A stretch of DNA of 64,000 nucleotides from Richelia sp. UBA3308. GTDB taxonomy: Bacteria > Cyanobacteriota > Cyanobacteriia > Cyanobacteriales > Nostocaceae. Position numbers and translations under genes: made by a program. Under the pieces are notes generated by a model, which did not search any database, was not told the DNA's origin, and worked only from the letters and a program-made list of their open reading frames with translations. Shown here one piece after another: positions 37,088 through 46,213 of this stretch (positions are counted from its first letter, which is position 1; every line of letters begins with the position of its first letter). The stretch is from NCBI GenBank assembly GCA_002361335.1, contig DESS01000002.1, positions 18,733 through 82,732 on the forward strand, written 5' to 3'.

Positions 37088-38020
37088 TTATTTAACATTT
37101 TGTGCAGTTCTTCGACGTTCCCGTTCTATCTGTTTTACTAAATTTGGAGGTAGTTGGGATTTTTTTGCTAGTGCTTTGTCAAAATGAGCAAGTGCTTGTT
37201 GCCTCAAAAGAGGGTTTTTCTGTTTTTTTGCTTGTTCGCGGAGGATTTGTGCTTTGAGATAGTAGAGTTCTGGATTATCAGATGTTATTTTTAGGGCACG
37301 ATTGGCGTATGCTAAAGCTTGGGGATAGTTTTTTAAGTCTCGGTAAGCTAAAGCTATACCTCTATCTACTAAATACTGAGGTCCTGCATTTTTTTCCAAT
37401 CTTTGAATTGCTTGTTGGGGATTGGCGAAGGGCAAATTTACAGCTAACATTAAATCCATATAACCCTTAATTAGATTCAGTTCTGGATCTTTCGGAGAAA
37501 TAGCTTCGGCTTTGTCTAAATGGTTGTAAACTTCTCGTAAGCGACTAAGTGCTTTTGTAGCTCCCTTAACGGTACCAACCCGTGTAAGAATCGCTGCTCC
37601 TTCTAAAAAATGACCGACAGCAGCGTATAGATTACCACGTAATGGGTCTGATGGAATTAATTTTTTTGCTGTATCTAAAGTCTTTGCACTGTAAGATTCT
37701 AATGTGGTTAAATCTTCCTTAGTATAAGCTAAAGATGCCTGCATAGCATAAGCTAGAGGTTCATTTGGCTCGGTTGATATTGCCTGTTTGAGGTACTTTT
37801 GTGCGGCTTGATAATTACCTTGCTCAAATACTGCTTTAAATGCGGCTTCCGTATTGTCACCGATGTTACGCGGTTGACTACGGGGAAAAGGGTCTGCTGC
37901 GATTGAAGGATTTACCCATACATTTAATGCTATTACAGTTGTAACAGCAGCTTTAGCAAAATGTACAATTTTGTTAGAGGTAGTTGTAGGTGAGCTAAAA
38001 AGTTTTTCAGTCATTCTCAA
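37088..38020 (-). CDS. Sll0314/Alr1548-like TPR protein, exported
   Basis: The 310-residue product has a signal peptide (AKAAVTTVIALNVWVNPSIAADP, cleaved near ADP). TPR units follow (NYQAAQKYLKQAISTEPNEPLAYAMQASLAY, then NYPQALAYANRALKITSDNPELYYLKAQIL), ending in a basic tail. The sequence matches the cyanobacterial Sll0314/Alr1548 TPR family as I recall it. A lumenal or periplasmic scaffold role is inferred. The start could be residue 1 or 3 (MRMTEK). Confidence 0.82.
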   Translation of the reverse strand: MRMTEKLFSSPTTTSNKIVHFAKAAVTTVIALNVWVNPSIAADPFPRSQPRNIGDNTEAAFKAVFEQGNYQAAQKYLKQAISTEPNEPLAYAMQASLAYTKEDLTTLESYSAKTLDTAKKLIPSDPLRGNLYAAVGHFLEGAAILTRVGTVKGATKALSRLREVYNHLDKAEAISPKDPELNLIKGYMDLMLAVNLPFANPQQAIQRLEKNAGPQYLVDRGIALAYRDLKNYPQALAYANRALKITSDNPELYYLKAQILREQAKKQKNPLLRQQALAHFDKALAKKSQLPPNLVKQIERERRRTAQNVK

Positions 38021-38456
38021 CCTCAGAATTATTACTGTTGAACTGGTTTAACATATTACTTATGATTGCGTAAAAAGTTCACCCATAACCCCACTGTGTA
38101 CACAGAAATTTAATAAATAGTTTGACTGGGCACAATTGAGAGGGTTCCCTAATCGTCTTTTTCATTAAAATTGATGGGTTTTGACAAGCAGGGGGAGCAG
38201 GGGATCTTGGGAGCAGGAGGAGAAAAAAAATTTTGATAAAAATAAACCCTTTAAAACTAATGGGACAAAGCACTAGTTTTTTATAACTAATCATAAGGGG
38301 GATTGCTCTGCCACAATAAGTAAAGATGCGGTGTTGAATGGTGTATCGGTGAATAATATGTGTTGGGGTTGTAGTTTGGGGATTTTTTCGGAAATTTGTC
38401 TTTAGTTCTAGTTTAATTAATTAATAAGTGGCTGATGAAGGCCGTAATCATAACTA

Positions 38457-39146
38457 ATGCTCTATCTCAGAAATTTAACTTATCATCCTACTGCTAGTGA
38501 GAATGGGATTCTCAAATCAATTAATTTAGATTTAGCACCCCAAAAATTGGGTTTAATTATCGGACCAAGTGGTTCTGGAAAAAGTACGTTGCTCGAAATT
38601 TTATCTGGATTAGCTGAACCTACATCTGGCTCGCTGTTTTGGCGGGAACAGCAATTAATAGCTGAAGAAATGCAGCAATTAGCTGGTTTAGTATTTCAAT
38701 TTCCAGAGCGTCATTTTTGTGGGGGTACGATTTTAGAAGAGTTACGTTTGGGACACCCAGAGTTAGGGATAGAGCGAGTTAGACATGCATTAAGCGAAGT
38801 CGGATTAGAGCATTTATCTTTTTCAACGCCTCCCCACGCCTTAAGTGGTGGACAGCAAAGGCGTTTGGCTTTAGCGGTACAATTAATTCGCCAGCCACAT
38901 TTATTATTATTAGATGAACCTACAGCTGGTTTAGATTGGTCGATGCGTCGTCAACTGGTAAATTTATTAGCCAAATTAAAACAACATTGGACTTTGTTAG
39001 TAGTTACCCACGATGCTCTCGATTTATTACCGATCGCTGATAGTTGTTGGAATCTTAATCATGGGGAATTAAAGTCAATCGATCCAGTTGCCCTCAAATC
39101 TAAAGTTAGCACTCTCGATGGGAAGCCTCCCGTCTACACGAAGTGA
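38457..39146 (+). CDS. ABC transporter ATP-binding protein
   Basis: The 229-residue ATPase has Walker A GPSGSGKST (~residue 37), a Q-loop in VFQFPERHF, signature LSGGQQRRLAL, Walker B LLLLDEPTAGLD and a switch His in VVTHDALDLL. The Q-loop context FQFPE resembles energy-coupling-factor (cobalt/biotin-type) ATPases. No permease gene lies next to it, so the transported substrate is unknown. Confidence 0.88.
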   Translation: MLYLRNLTYHPTASENGILKSINLDLAPQKLGLIIGPSGSGKSTLLEILSGLAEPTSGSLFWREQQLIAEEMQQLAGLVFQFPERHFCGGTILEELRLGHPELGIERVRHALSEVGLEHLSFSTPPHALSGGQQRRLALAVQLIRQPHLLLLDEPTAGLDWSMRRQLVNLLAKLKQHWTLLVVTHDALDLLPIADSCWNLNHGELKSIDPVALKSKVSTLDGKPPVYTK

Positions 39147-39291
39147 GTATGTCACAGAATCGGAAGCTGCTGTTTAGGAGATGGGAAGATGGGGGGCGGT
39201 GAGTATGTCAATCCGTTCCTCATAACTCTTAACTGCTAAGTGCTTACTGATAGCGGTAGACTGACTATTAGATAAGATTTGTGGTTTAAAT

Positions 39292-40029
39292 ATGTCGGTA
39301 GCTTCTAATTCCTCATTGCGCGAGCAACAACATCCCCTTATTCGGCAGTTAGCTGATACTATCGAAAAAGTTTGGCATAAGCACTTGGACTTATCTTCTT
39401 ATAATTTGCCTGCAGAGTTGGGGTATGTTGAAGGTAAGTTAGAAGGTGAAAAACTCACGATTGAAAATTGCTGTTATCAAACAACCCAATTCCGCAAGCT
39501 GCATATGGAATTAGCAAAGGTTGGTCAAATGCTGGATATTTTGCATTGTGTAATGTTTCCTCGTGCAGAATATGACTTACCGATGTTTGGTTGTGATTTG
39601 GTAGGCGGTAGGGGACAAATTAGTGCGGCGATCGCCGATTTGTCTCCGCTTCAGATGAGGGGAATTTTACCATCTAATTACAATAGTGCCCTTGCTGCCC
39701 TACCACAGATAAATTTCTCTGAACCTCGCGAATTACCTCAATGGGGAGATATTTTTTCTGAGTTTTGTATTTTTGTACGTCCTGTTTCTCCAGAAGAAGA
39801 ACAGATGTTTCTTCAACGGGTGGAGAATTTTTTAGAAATTCATTGTCAAAATGCTATTGCAGCAAAACCCGTTTCATCGGAAACAGCAAGTAAACTGCTT
39901 GAAGGGCAACTAAATTACTGTACTAAACAACAGAAAAATGATAAGACTCGCCGCGTTTTAGAAAAAGCCTTTGGTTCCGATTGGGCTCAATACTATATGA
40001 CTACTGTTTTATTTGATATTCCTTCGTGA
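39292..40029 (+). CDS. pcyA: Phycocyanobilin:ferredoxin oxidoreductase
   Basis: The 245-residue product shows the ferredoxin-dependent bilin reductase core: YVEGKLEGEKLTIENCCYQT, RKLHMELAKVG, LHCVMFPR, YDLPMFGCDLVGG (with the catalytic Asp of the DLPMFG region) and a C-terminus GSDWAQYYMTTVLFD. It reduces biliverdin IXalpha by four electrons to phycocyanobilin, the chromophore of phycobilisomes and phytochromes. It is a single gene with a terminator 40 bp after the stop. Confidence 0.96.
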   Translation: MSVASNSSLREQQHPLIRQLADTIEKVWHKHLDLSSYNLPAELGYVEGKLEGEKLTIENCCYQTTQFRKLHMELAKVGQMLDILHCVMFPRAEYDLPMFGCDLVGGRGQISAAIADLSPLQMRGILPSNYNSALAALPQINFSEPRELPQWGDIFSEFCIFVRPVSPEEEQMFLQRVENFLEIHCQNAIAAKPVSSETASKLLEGQLNYCTKQQKNDKTRRVLEKAFGSDWAQYYMTTVLFDIPS

Positions 40030-40069
40030 ATCATTATAGTATTGCGGTCATTATTGATAATTATTGAGA

Positions 40070-40098
40070 AATCCGGTTTGTTTAATAACCGGGTTTTT
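40070..40098 (+). terminator. Intrinsic terminator after pcyA
   Basis: AATCCGGTT (40070-40078) pairs with AACCGGGTT (40087-40095), one G-U pair included, with an 8-nt loop, and the stem runs into a T-run ending at 40098. Confidence 0.8.
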
Positions 40099-40252
40099 CA
40101 ATGCTACACATTTTTATCACTATATACAATTGCTAGAGTTATCAGTTAACATTAGCCCAATCAAGATATATTACTAAATATACCAAACAACTTTTTGTAG
40201 CATGTTGTTAAGGACAAAGTCATTTACTTTTCATTTAGAGACTTAATCATCT

Positions 40253-40294
40253 GTAGATTCTGCTACGTTTTATAAATAGTTCCTCATGTAGAAT
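40253..40294 (+). promoter_or_regulatory. NtcA-activated promoter for devBCA
   Basis: GTA-GATTCTGC-TAC (40253-40266) fits the NtcA consensus GTA-N8-TAC. Exactly 22 nt later is TAGAAT (40289-40294), matching the TA-N3-T -10 box at the spacing of NtcA class II promoters. Transcription would start near 40301 and run ~950 nt before devB. The devBCA operon of Anabaena sp. PCC 7120 is likewise reported to start at an NtcA promoter hundreds of bp upstream. Confidence 0.75.
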
Positions 40295-40300
40295 TTATGT

Positions 40301-41251
40301 AGTTTGAGTAAAGCATATTCAGATAAAACTTATAATTTAGATACACAAAGTATTGTGAAAAAAATACTTAATGTTACTTGATTAACTGATTTTTAATTAT
40401 TATTTTTAGCTAGGTAAATATTACTAATATATTTTTTATTGAAACATAATTTATTAGATAAAATGAATTATAAGATAAAGAAAGTTTGGATTTAAAGTAT
40501 TTCCTAAAGTAATGTAATAGTAAATTTGTTTACGGTATTTATTTTGAATTCATTGGATAAAAATACAGCACTTTGCCTTTTAATTGAGGTAGAAGATAAT
40601 ATTATCAAACTCTTGTACTATCGGCATGACTTGTACCTCTGAGATTAAATGATCTTGAATAAAATATGCTGTAACTTGTTAGAAATGCTTATTAATTTTA
40701 ATTAAAGGGAATATTAAAGACCTTTCTCAAAATGTTATTAAAAAAAATATATATTCTATTATTTTTATACTTTGATTGTGTCTAATTAACTAGTTAAAAT
40801 AAAAAAAATGGCAGTCAAAAACTGTCATTAATTACATAAATAATCGGCAAAATATATAAATATTATATTGAATTTATTGGCAATGTTAGCTATAAGCTAT
40901 CTCTGATAAATTAATTGATAAGTAACTTGGCGGAAAAAAATATCACTATGTAGGATATTTAAATTAAACTAAAAGCTTTTTTCCTATTTAAAGACAGGAA
41001 TACAGCCTTTTATCAACAATATTTTTCCGTGCGTATCTACTGATGTAACTTATTAATTATTCGGATTTTTGAGGATAAAAAAACAGCACTTAGACAGCAA
41101 ATATAGAAATAACTTCAAATATTTCTGTTGCCAAGACACTTTTAACAAACTTATTTTGAGCTAAACATTCATTATGACGGAAACACAATTACAGCTTGAA
41201 TTTAAATTACTTATTACTTGGGCGATTCACAATTAAAAGAGAGTAAATACC
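40301..41251 (+). other. ~950-nt AT-rich leader of devBCA
   Basis: Between the inferred NtcA start and the devB ATG there is no open frame with a recognisable product. The stretch is very AT-rich with long A and T runs, and no strong hairpin or riboswitch was recognised. The whole pcyA-devB spacer is 1,222 bp. Additional promoters may lie inside it. Confidence 0.55.
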
Positions 41252-42667
41252 ATGTCAAGGGTAAGTGAAAAACCAGTGCCAAGAGAACAACCACTTGGCA
41301 AATCGAAATTTTGGTGGGCTATTGCTTTCTCTGTACCCTTAGCAATTACTGCTGGGGTACTAACTAAAGCCAAAATGGAACAATTAGAAAAATTAAATAC
41401 ACCAGTACCAATCGCACCAGCAGTAACTAGTGTGAATGCAATGGGGTATTTGCAACCCAAAGGAGAAGTAATTAAACTTTCTGCACCAACAGGGTTACAA
41501 GGTACATCGCGAGTAGATCAAATGTTGGTGAAAGAAGGACAAAAAGTAAGAAAAGGTCAAGTAATTGCTATTTTAGATAGCTTTGGGAGTAGTCAAGCTG
41601 CCCTAGAACAAGCAAAAGCCAAAATTCAAGAAAGCCGTGCGAATTTAGCTGGTGTGAGAGTAGGTTCGCCGCGAGAAATTCAAGGTCAAAAAGCGGTAAT
41701 TGCTCGCCTTGAAGCACAGTTAGGTGGTGAAATGATTTCTCAACAAGCAACAATAAATCGTTTAGAAGCACAGTTAGATGGAGAAACTATTTCTCTACAA
41801 GCGACAATAAATCGTTTGCAAGTTGAATTACAAGGACAACAAGAGTCTCTAGGAGCAACAGTGGAAAGGATTCAAGCGGAAGCTAAGAATGCTTACGTTG
41901 ATGCCCAACGTTATGAAAAGTTACACTTTGAAGGTGCTATTTCTCAACAAGAACTCGATCGAAGACGACTTGCCCATAAAACTGCAACTAAACAATTAAT
42001 AGAAAGTCAAGCTAGCCGCAAACAAGTAATTGCCAGCCTAAGACAGCAAATTGCTCAAGCTAAAGCAGATAGAGCAAAAACTATCGCAATACTGGCACAA
42101 CAGCTTACAGAAGCACGAGCCAATCGAGAGAAAACTCGAGCAACATTACAAAGACAAATAGACGAACAAAAAGCGAATCTAAACAGACTTGAAGAAATTC
42201 GTCCTAGTAACACTCAAATAGCACAAGCTCAAGTAAGTAATGCGATCGCACTTCGGAAAAAAGCCGAAGCCGATATGAAATTGAGTTATGTAACTTCACC
42301 CATAACAGGAGAAGTTTTAGAAATACATACCAAAGCCGGAGAAACCATGAGTGCTGAAGGTATTGCTGAAATTGGACGTACTAACGAAATGATTGTTGTA
42401 GCGGAAGTACCTGAAGCAAGTATCGGTAGAGTGCGTTTGGGACAGTTAGCTTCCATAGTTAGTGATAATGGAGCATTTAGCGGCAAACTACAAGGAACCG
42501 TGTCTGAAATTGCCAGAAAAATAGGCAAGAAAGATGTGTTAAATACCGATCCTGCGGCAGATGTAGATGCCAGAGTTGTGGAAGTCAAGATTTCTCTATC
42601 CCAACAAGATGCTCTCTTAGTAGCAGGCTTAACTAACGCTAAGGTAATTGCTACGATCCAAATTTGA
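41252..42667 (+). CDS. devB: DevB-type membrane fusion protein (HlyD family)
   Basis: The 471-residue adaptor has one N-terminal membrane helix (WWAIAFSVPLAITAGVL), a split lipoyl/biotinyl-like domain (APTGLQGTSRVDQMLVKEGQ, then VTSPITGEVLEIHTKAGE), a long coiled coil (~110-335) and a C-terminal beta-barrel. Together with DevC and DevA it forms the heterocyst glycolipid exporter class linked to an outer-membrane TolC-like protein. Residues ~149-203 are three tandem copies of an INRLEAQLDGETISLQAT-like unit. A GAGAG ribosome site precedes ATG 41252. Confidence 0.92.
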   Translation: MSRVSEKPVPREQPLGKSKFWWAIAFSVPLAITAGVLTKAKMEQLEKLNTPVPIAPAVTSVNAMGYLQPKGEVIKLSAPTGLQGTSRVDQMLVKEGQKVRKGQVIAILDSFGSSQAALEQAKAKIQESRANLAGVRVGSPREIQGQKAVIARLEAQLGGEMISQQATINRLEAQLDGETISLQATINRLQVELQGQQESLGATVERIQAEAKNAYVDAQRYEKLHFEGAISQQELDRRRLAHKTATKQLIESQASRKQVIASLRQQIAQAKADRAKTIAILAQQLTEARANREKTRATLQRQIDEQKANLNRLEEIRPSNTQIAQAQVSNAIALRKKAEADMKLSYVTSPITGEVLEIHTKAGETMSAEGIAEIGRTNEMIVVAEVPEASIGRVRLGQLASIVSDNGAFSGKLQGTVSEIARKIGKKDVLNTDPAADVDARVVEVKISLSQQDALLVAGLTNAKVIATIQI

Positions 42668-42698
42668 TAAGGAGGGCATGGGGCATTGGCCATTGGTG

Positions 42699-42768
42699 AT
42701 AACTAACAACCAACAACTATCAACTATCAACTAACAACTAACAACCTATAACTAATAACTAATAACTA
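42699..42768 (+). repeat. Heptanucleotide tandem repeats filling the devB-devC spacer
   Basis: Units of the AACTAAC/AACTATC/TAACTAA type run without interruption up to the devC ATG at 42769, leaving no room for a normal ribosome site. The same units fill the devC-devA spacer. Confidence 0.85.
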
Positions 42769-43920
42769 ATGGCAAAATTACCTTTAGCATGGTTACAACT
42801 TAAGCGTGAAGCAACTCGAATGGCGGTGGCATTAGCAGGGATTGCTTTTGCTGATATTTTAATGTTTATGCAGCTTGGTTTTCGGGATTCTTTGTATTAC
42901 AGTAACGTTCGTTTTCATCATAGTTTACAAGGGGAAATTGTTTTAATTAATCGTCAGTCAAGTGCTTTACTGTCCATGAAAAAAATTTCTCAAAAACGTC
43001 TTTACCAAGCTTTAGATTTAGAGTCTGTAGAGTCAGCACATCCAATTTATCTAGACTATACAAGTTGGAAAAATCCCCAAACAGGTATACCTAGAAATCT
43101 TTTAGTTATAGGAATTAATCCACAACATAATGTATTAAAACTTCCCGGTCTTCAAGAAAATTTAGATAAAATTAAATTACCAAATGTAGTTTTATATGAC
43201 CGTTCTTCAAGAAAGGAATATGGACCAATCGCCACTGAATTTGAACAAGGTAATAATGTCACGGCAGAAGTTAGAAGAAGGTTAGTTAAGGTAGGAGGAT
43301 TATTTACTTTAGGTGCTTCATTTGGAGCAGACGGTAATTTAATTACTAGTGATATTAATTTTCTCAGAATTTTTCTAAATCGTCAGCCTGGTTTGGTTGA
43401 TATTGGTTTAATTAAATTAAAACCGGGGGCAGATCCAAATTTAGTTGCTCAGCAGTTAAGAAATTATTTAAATAATGATGTTGCAGTTTTAACTAAACAA
43501 GAATATATTGATTTTGAAAGAAATTTTTGGGCAAGTAGTACAGCTATCGGTTTTATTTTTACTTTGGGAACAATTATGGGTTTTATTGTTGGAACTGTAA
43601 TTGTTTATCAAATACTTTACACTGAAGTTTCAGACCATTTAGTTGAATATGCCACTCTTAAAGCGATCGGTTATTCGCACAATTATTTTTTATTAGTGAT
43701 TCTTCAAGAAGCTTTGATTTTGGCAGTTTTAGGATATATACCCGGAGTAGCTTTTGCTCTATTTTTATACGAACAGGCAAGAGCCGCTACTCTTTTACCA
43801 GTTTTTATGAGCAGTAATCGAGCAATCATGGTACTAATTTTGACTATTGTAATGTGTTTTATATCCGGTACAATTGCTGTGAAAAAATTGAAATCAGCCG
43901 ACCCAGCAGATATTTTTTAA
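42769..43920 (+). CDS. devC: DevC-type ABC permease (MacB-like)
   Basis: The 383-residue product begins MAKLPLAWLQLKREATRMAVAL, with the first membrane helix in RMAVALAGIAFADILMFMQ. A large extracytoplasmic domain (residues ~45-255) follows, then three C-terminal membrane segments (AIGFIFTLGTIMGFIVGTVIV, NYFLLVILQEALILAVLGYIPG, NRAIMVLILTIVMCFISG). It ends KKLKSADPADIF, the typical DevC terminus. It is the permease of the type I-like lipid exporter with DevB and DevA. Confidence 0.92.
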   Translation: MAKLPLAWLQLKREATRMAVALAGIAFADILMFMQLGFRDSLYYSNVRFHHSLQGEIVLINRQSSALLSMKKISQKRLYQALDLESVESAHPIYLDYTSWKNPQTGIPRNLLVIGINPQHNVLKLPGLQENLDKIKLPNVVLYDRSSRKEYGPIATEFEQGNNVTAEVRRRLVKVGGLFTLGASFGADGNLITSDINFLRIFLNRQPGLVDIGLIKLKPGADPNLVAQQLRNYLNNDVAVLTKQEYIDFERNFWASSTAIGFIFTLGTIMGFIVGTVIVYQILYTEVSDHLVEYATLKAIGYSHNYFLLVILQEALILAVLGYIPGVAFALFLYEQARAATLLPVFMSSNRAIMVLILTIVMCFISGTIAVKKLKSADPADIF

Positions 43921-43950
43921 GATTAAATTTTTTATGAAATATTATCAAAA

Positions 43951-43990
43951 CCAACAACTAACAACTAATAACTAATAACTAATAACTAAT
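43951..43990 (+). repeat. Heptanucleotide tandem repeats in the devC-devA spacer
   Basis: CAACTAA and TAACTAA units occupy almost the whole spacer, ending 2 bp before the devA ATG at 43993. The sequence is nearly the same as the end of the block at 42699-42768. Confidence 0.85.
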
Positions 43991-43992
43991 CT

Positions 43993-44691
43993 ATGAAAGA
44001 ACCTGTAATTTCAATTCAATATCTCAATCACTACTATGGAAAAGGTGCACTGAAAAAACAGATTTTGTATGATATTAATTTGGAGATTTATCCTGGTGAA
44101 ATTGTGATTATGACGGGACCTTCTGGTTCGGGTAAAACAACTTTACTTAGTCTTATCGGTGGTTTACGTTCAGTACAGGAAGGAAGTCTCAGATTTTTAG
44201 GAGAAGAGCTTTATCGAGCTAATCCAAATAAATTGGTAAGTATTAGACGTAATATTGGTTATATTTTTCAAGCACATAATTTACTGGAATTTTTAACTGC
44301 TAGACAAAACGTACAAATTGCAGCAGAATTAAATAAAAGGAATTCTCAAAGAGAAGCTATTGCTAAATCTAAAGATATTTTACGAGCAGTGGGTTTGGGA
44401 AATCGAATTGATTACTTTCCTGATAATCTTTCTGGAGGTCAAAAACAGAGAGTCGCCATTGCTCGTGCTTTGGTAAATAATCCACCATTAGTATTAGCAG
44501 ATGAACCTACAGCAGCTTTGGATAAACAGTCTGGAAGAGATGTTGTAGAAATAATGCAGCGTCTTGCTAAAGAACAAAAAACTTCTATTTTATTAGTTAC
44601 TCATGATAGTCGTATTTTAGATATTGCGGATCGTATTGTAAATATGGAAGACGGTCTTTTAATTAGCGAACAATTAACTGTAAATAGGTAA
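43993..44691 (+). CDS. devA: DevA-type ABC ATPase
   Basis: The 232-residue ATPase starts MKEPVISIQYLNHYYGKGALKKQIL. It has Walker A GPSGSGKTT, a Q-loop in IFQAHNLL, signature LSGGQKQRVAIARAL, Walker B LVLADEPTAALD and the H-loop THDSRIL. It belongs to the MacB/LolD-like group, where ATP hydrolysis moves substrate through the DevB channel. The devB-devC-devA order matches Anabaena. Confidence 0.93.
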   Translation: MKEPVISIQYLNHYYGKGALKKQILYDINLEIYPGEIVIMTGPSGSGKTTLLSLIGGLRSVQEGSLRFLGEELYRANPNKLVSIRRNIGYIFQAHNLLEFLTARQNVQIAAELNKRNSQREAIAKSKDILRAVGLGNRIDYFPDNLSGGQKQRVAIARALVNNPPLVLADEPTAALDKQSGRDVVEIMQRLAKEQKTSILLVTHDSRILDIADRIVNMEDGLLISEQLTVNR

Positions 44692-45133
44692 CATAATTTT
44701 AAATTTTCTTCACCGGAGATGTTGCCGTAGGGTATGACGGAATTTTGGATTTTAGATTTTGGATTTTGAATTAAAGAAAGTAAAAATTAATTCATCTAAA
44801 AAAGTTTAAAATCCTAAATTTTTTGAGATAAGTAGGTTAGCATTGAAAATAGTAATTAGAATAAGAGAGTAGAGTCGGGGTGAATAGTGAGTTGTAATAA
44901 GGCTTTGTACTCGGTTTACCCAAGCTGTAACATAGCCCTCGTTTATTTGTGCCGACTTACTTAATTACATGCAAGATATATGAAAAGAACCAAAATATTT
45001 CTGATTTTTTTATTATATTAAAGCCTTGTATTAATCTATAAAGTAAATATAAAATTAAGTGATACTATTTAATATAGTAGATGATACCTGATAACTAATT
45101 ATTGATAAATAATAATTGTCAACTGTTTATTAT
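44692..45133. other. 442-bp spacer at the convergent ends of devA and the next gene
   Basis: A TTTTGGATTTTAGA-type tandem repeat lies near 44744-44770. No open frame or strong terminator was recognised in this AT-rich stretch. Confidence 0.45.
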
Positions 45134-45946
45134 TCATCTTTGATAATCAGTGTTGTGACTTTTTGGCGGGTTATTCTGTATTTCATTATTCCCTGAGCGA
45201 TTGGTACGAAAAGTTACATTTACACCTTCGTTAGATTGTTCCAACACTAGTAAAGGTGTGGGTTTAGCTTTTTGATCCCATTGCATAAAGGCAATTCTCC
45301 CTTGAATTGTAGGTTGCCATGTATCATGATCTTCTGCTGGACTTAGATAAGTTTCAACACAGTCAATTAATTGGCTGATGGTGGCAGAAGTTGTTTGTGT
45401 GGGCAATTTCATTAATTTAATGTGAATACGGAATAGTACTCGCTTACTGTTATTTATTGCAGCGCCAGTTTCATACTCCACATCAAAAGTTTCATCTACC
45501 TGTCTTCCGGCGGTACTAGCTATTCCTATAACTCCTTGTTGAGCATGGTTTGGACGGAGTGCTTGAGAAATTTTATCTTTGATTTTTATTTTTATCTGAT
45601 TAACAATAGCGAAGTGGAAAACTTCTTCCTCCATCCGCATTCGCAAATAATCAAGATTGAATTCCCGTGAGTTAATCAAATCAGGGTTTGTTTCCATTTT
45701 GCGAATTGTTTGAAGAGAAAGTTTCAGCTTCTTCTCTAATTCTCGCGTGCGGAATTTTTCAAATTTAAGTTTTTTCTCTAGCTTTCTAATTTGGATTCTG
45801 CCGTAGATTATTAACAGAATCACCATCACGGTAAGTCCTCCGCATACTATTATCGGTAATGGACTATTGCTAGTTGTGGAAACCTGTTCAGATGTGTTGA
45901 TAACTTTTGCTGGGGAAGATTTAGCAGCAAATATCAAATTTGACAT
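45134..45946 (-). CDS. Membrane-anchored coiled-coil protein of unknown function
   Basis: From ATG 45946 the ~270-residue product begins MSNLIFAAKSSPAKVINTSE. One membrane helix (LPIIVCGGLTVMVILLIIYG) is followed by a basic coiled coil (RKLEKKLKFEKFRTRELEKKL). The mainly beta C-terminal domain contains QGVIGIASTAGRQVDETFDV, CVETYLSPAEDHDTW and GRIAFMQWDQKAKPTPLLVL. I recognise no named domain, though the layout recurs in cyanobacteria. The frame is open upstream as far as 46126 into repeat copy B, which makes a longer start unlikely. Confidence 0.72.
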   Translation of the reverse strand: MSNLIFAAKSSPAKVINTSEQVSTTSNSPLPIIVCGGLTVMVILLIIYGRIQIRKLEKKLKFEKFRTRELEKKLKLSLQTIRKMETNPDLINSREFNLDYLRMRMEEEVFHFAIVNQIKIKIKDKISQALRPNHAQQGVIGIASTAGRQVDETFDVEYETGAAINNSKRVLFRIHIKLMKLPTQTTSATISQLIDCVETYLSPAEDHDTWQPTIQGRIAFMQWDQKAKPTPLLVLEQSNEGVNVTFRTNRSGNNEIQNNPPKSHNTDYQR

Positions 45947-46047
45947 AATAGACACTGAAAAAAATGGACTCCTAATTGTTAGGATGCCCAAATTGGCAAC
46001 TCCGTTTTGCGATATGATTATGTTTTGTCGGCAAAAAATTAAACCGA

Positions 46048-46160
46048 AGAAAGAGCCGAAGTTGGAAGAGCCGAAGTTGGAAGAAGACTGGAATTGCAAT
46101 GGCCTATAATGCCCAACGCAATTCAAACACCGTATGACGGTAGGGAATTTAACCCATATG
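46048..46160. repeat. Dispersed structured repeat, copy B
   Basis: This shares the same 22-bp block (46065-46086) with copy A at 23871-23892, preceded by a tandem duplication of AAGAGCCGAAGTTGG. The central arms are GAATTGC (46091-46097) and GCAATTC (46118-46124), and it closes with ACGGTAGGGAATTTAACCCATATG-like sequence. It lies in the spacer between the divergent genes at 45946 and 46214. Confidence 0.7.
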
Positions 46161-46213
46161 GATTTAAAATTAACTGGTTTGATCGCACTTCTGAATGATT
46201 TTTAACTAAAAAA

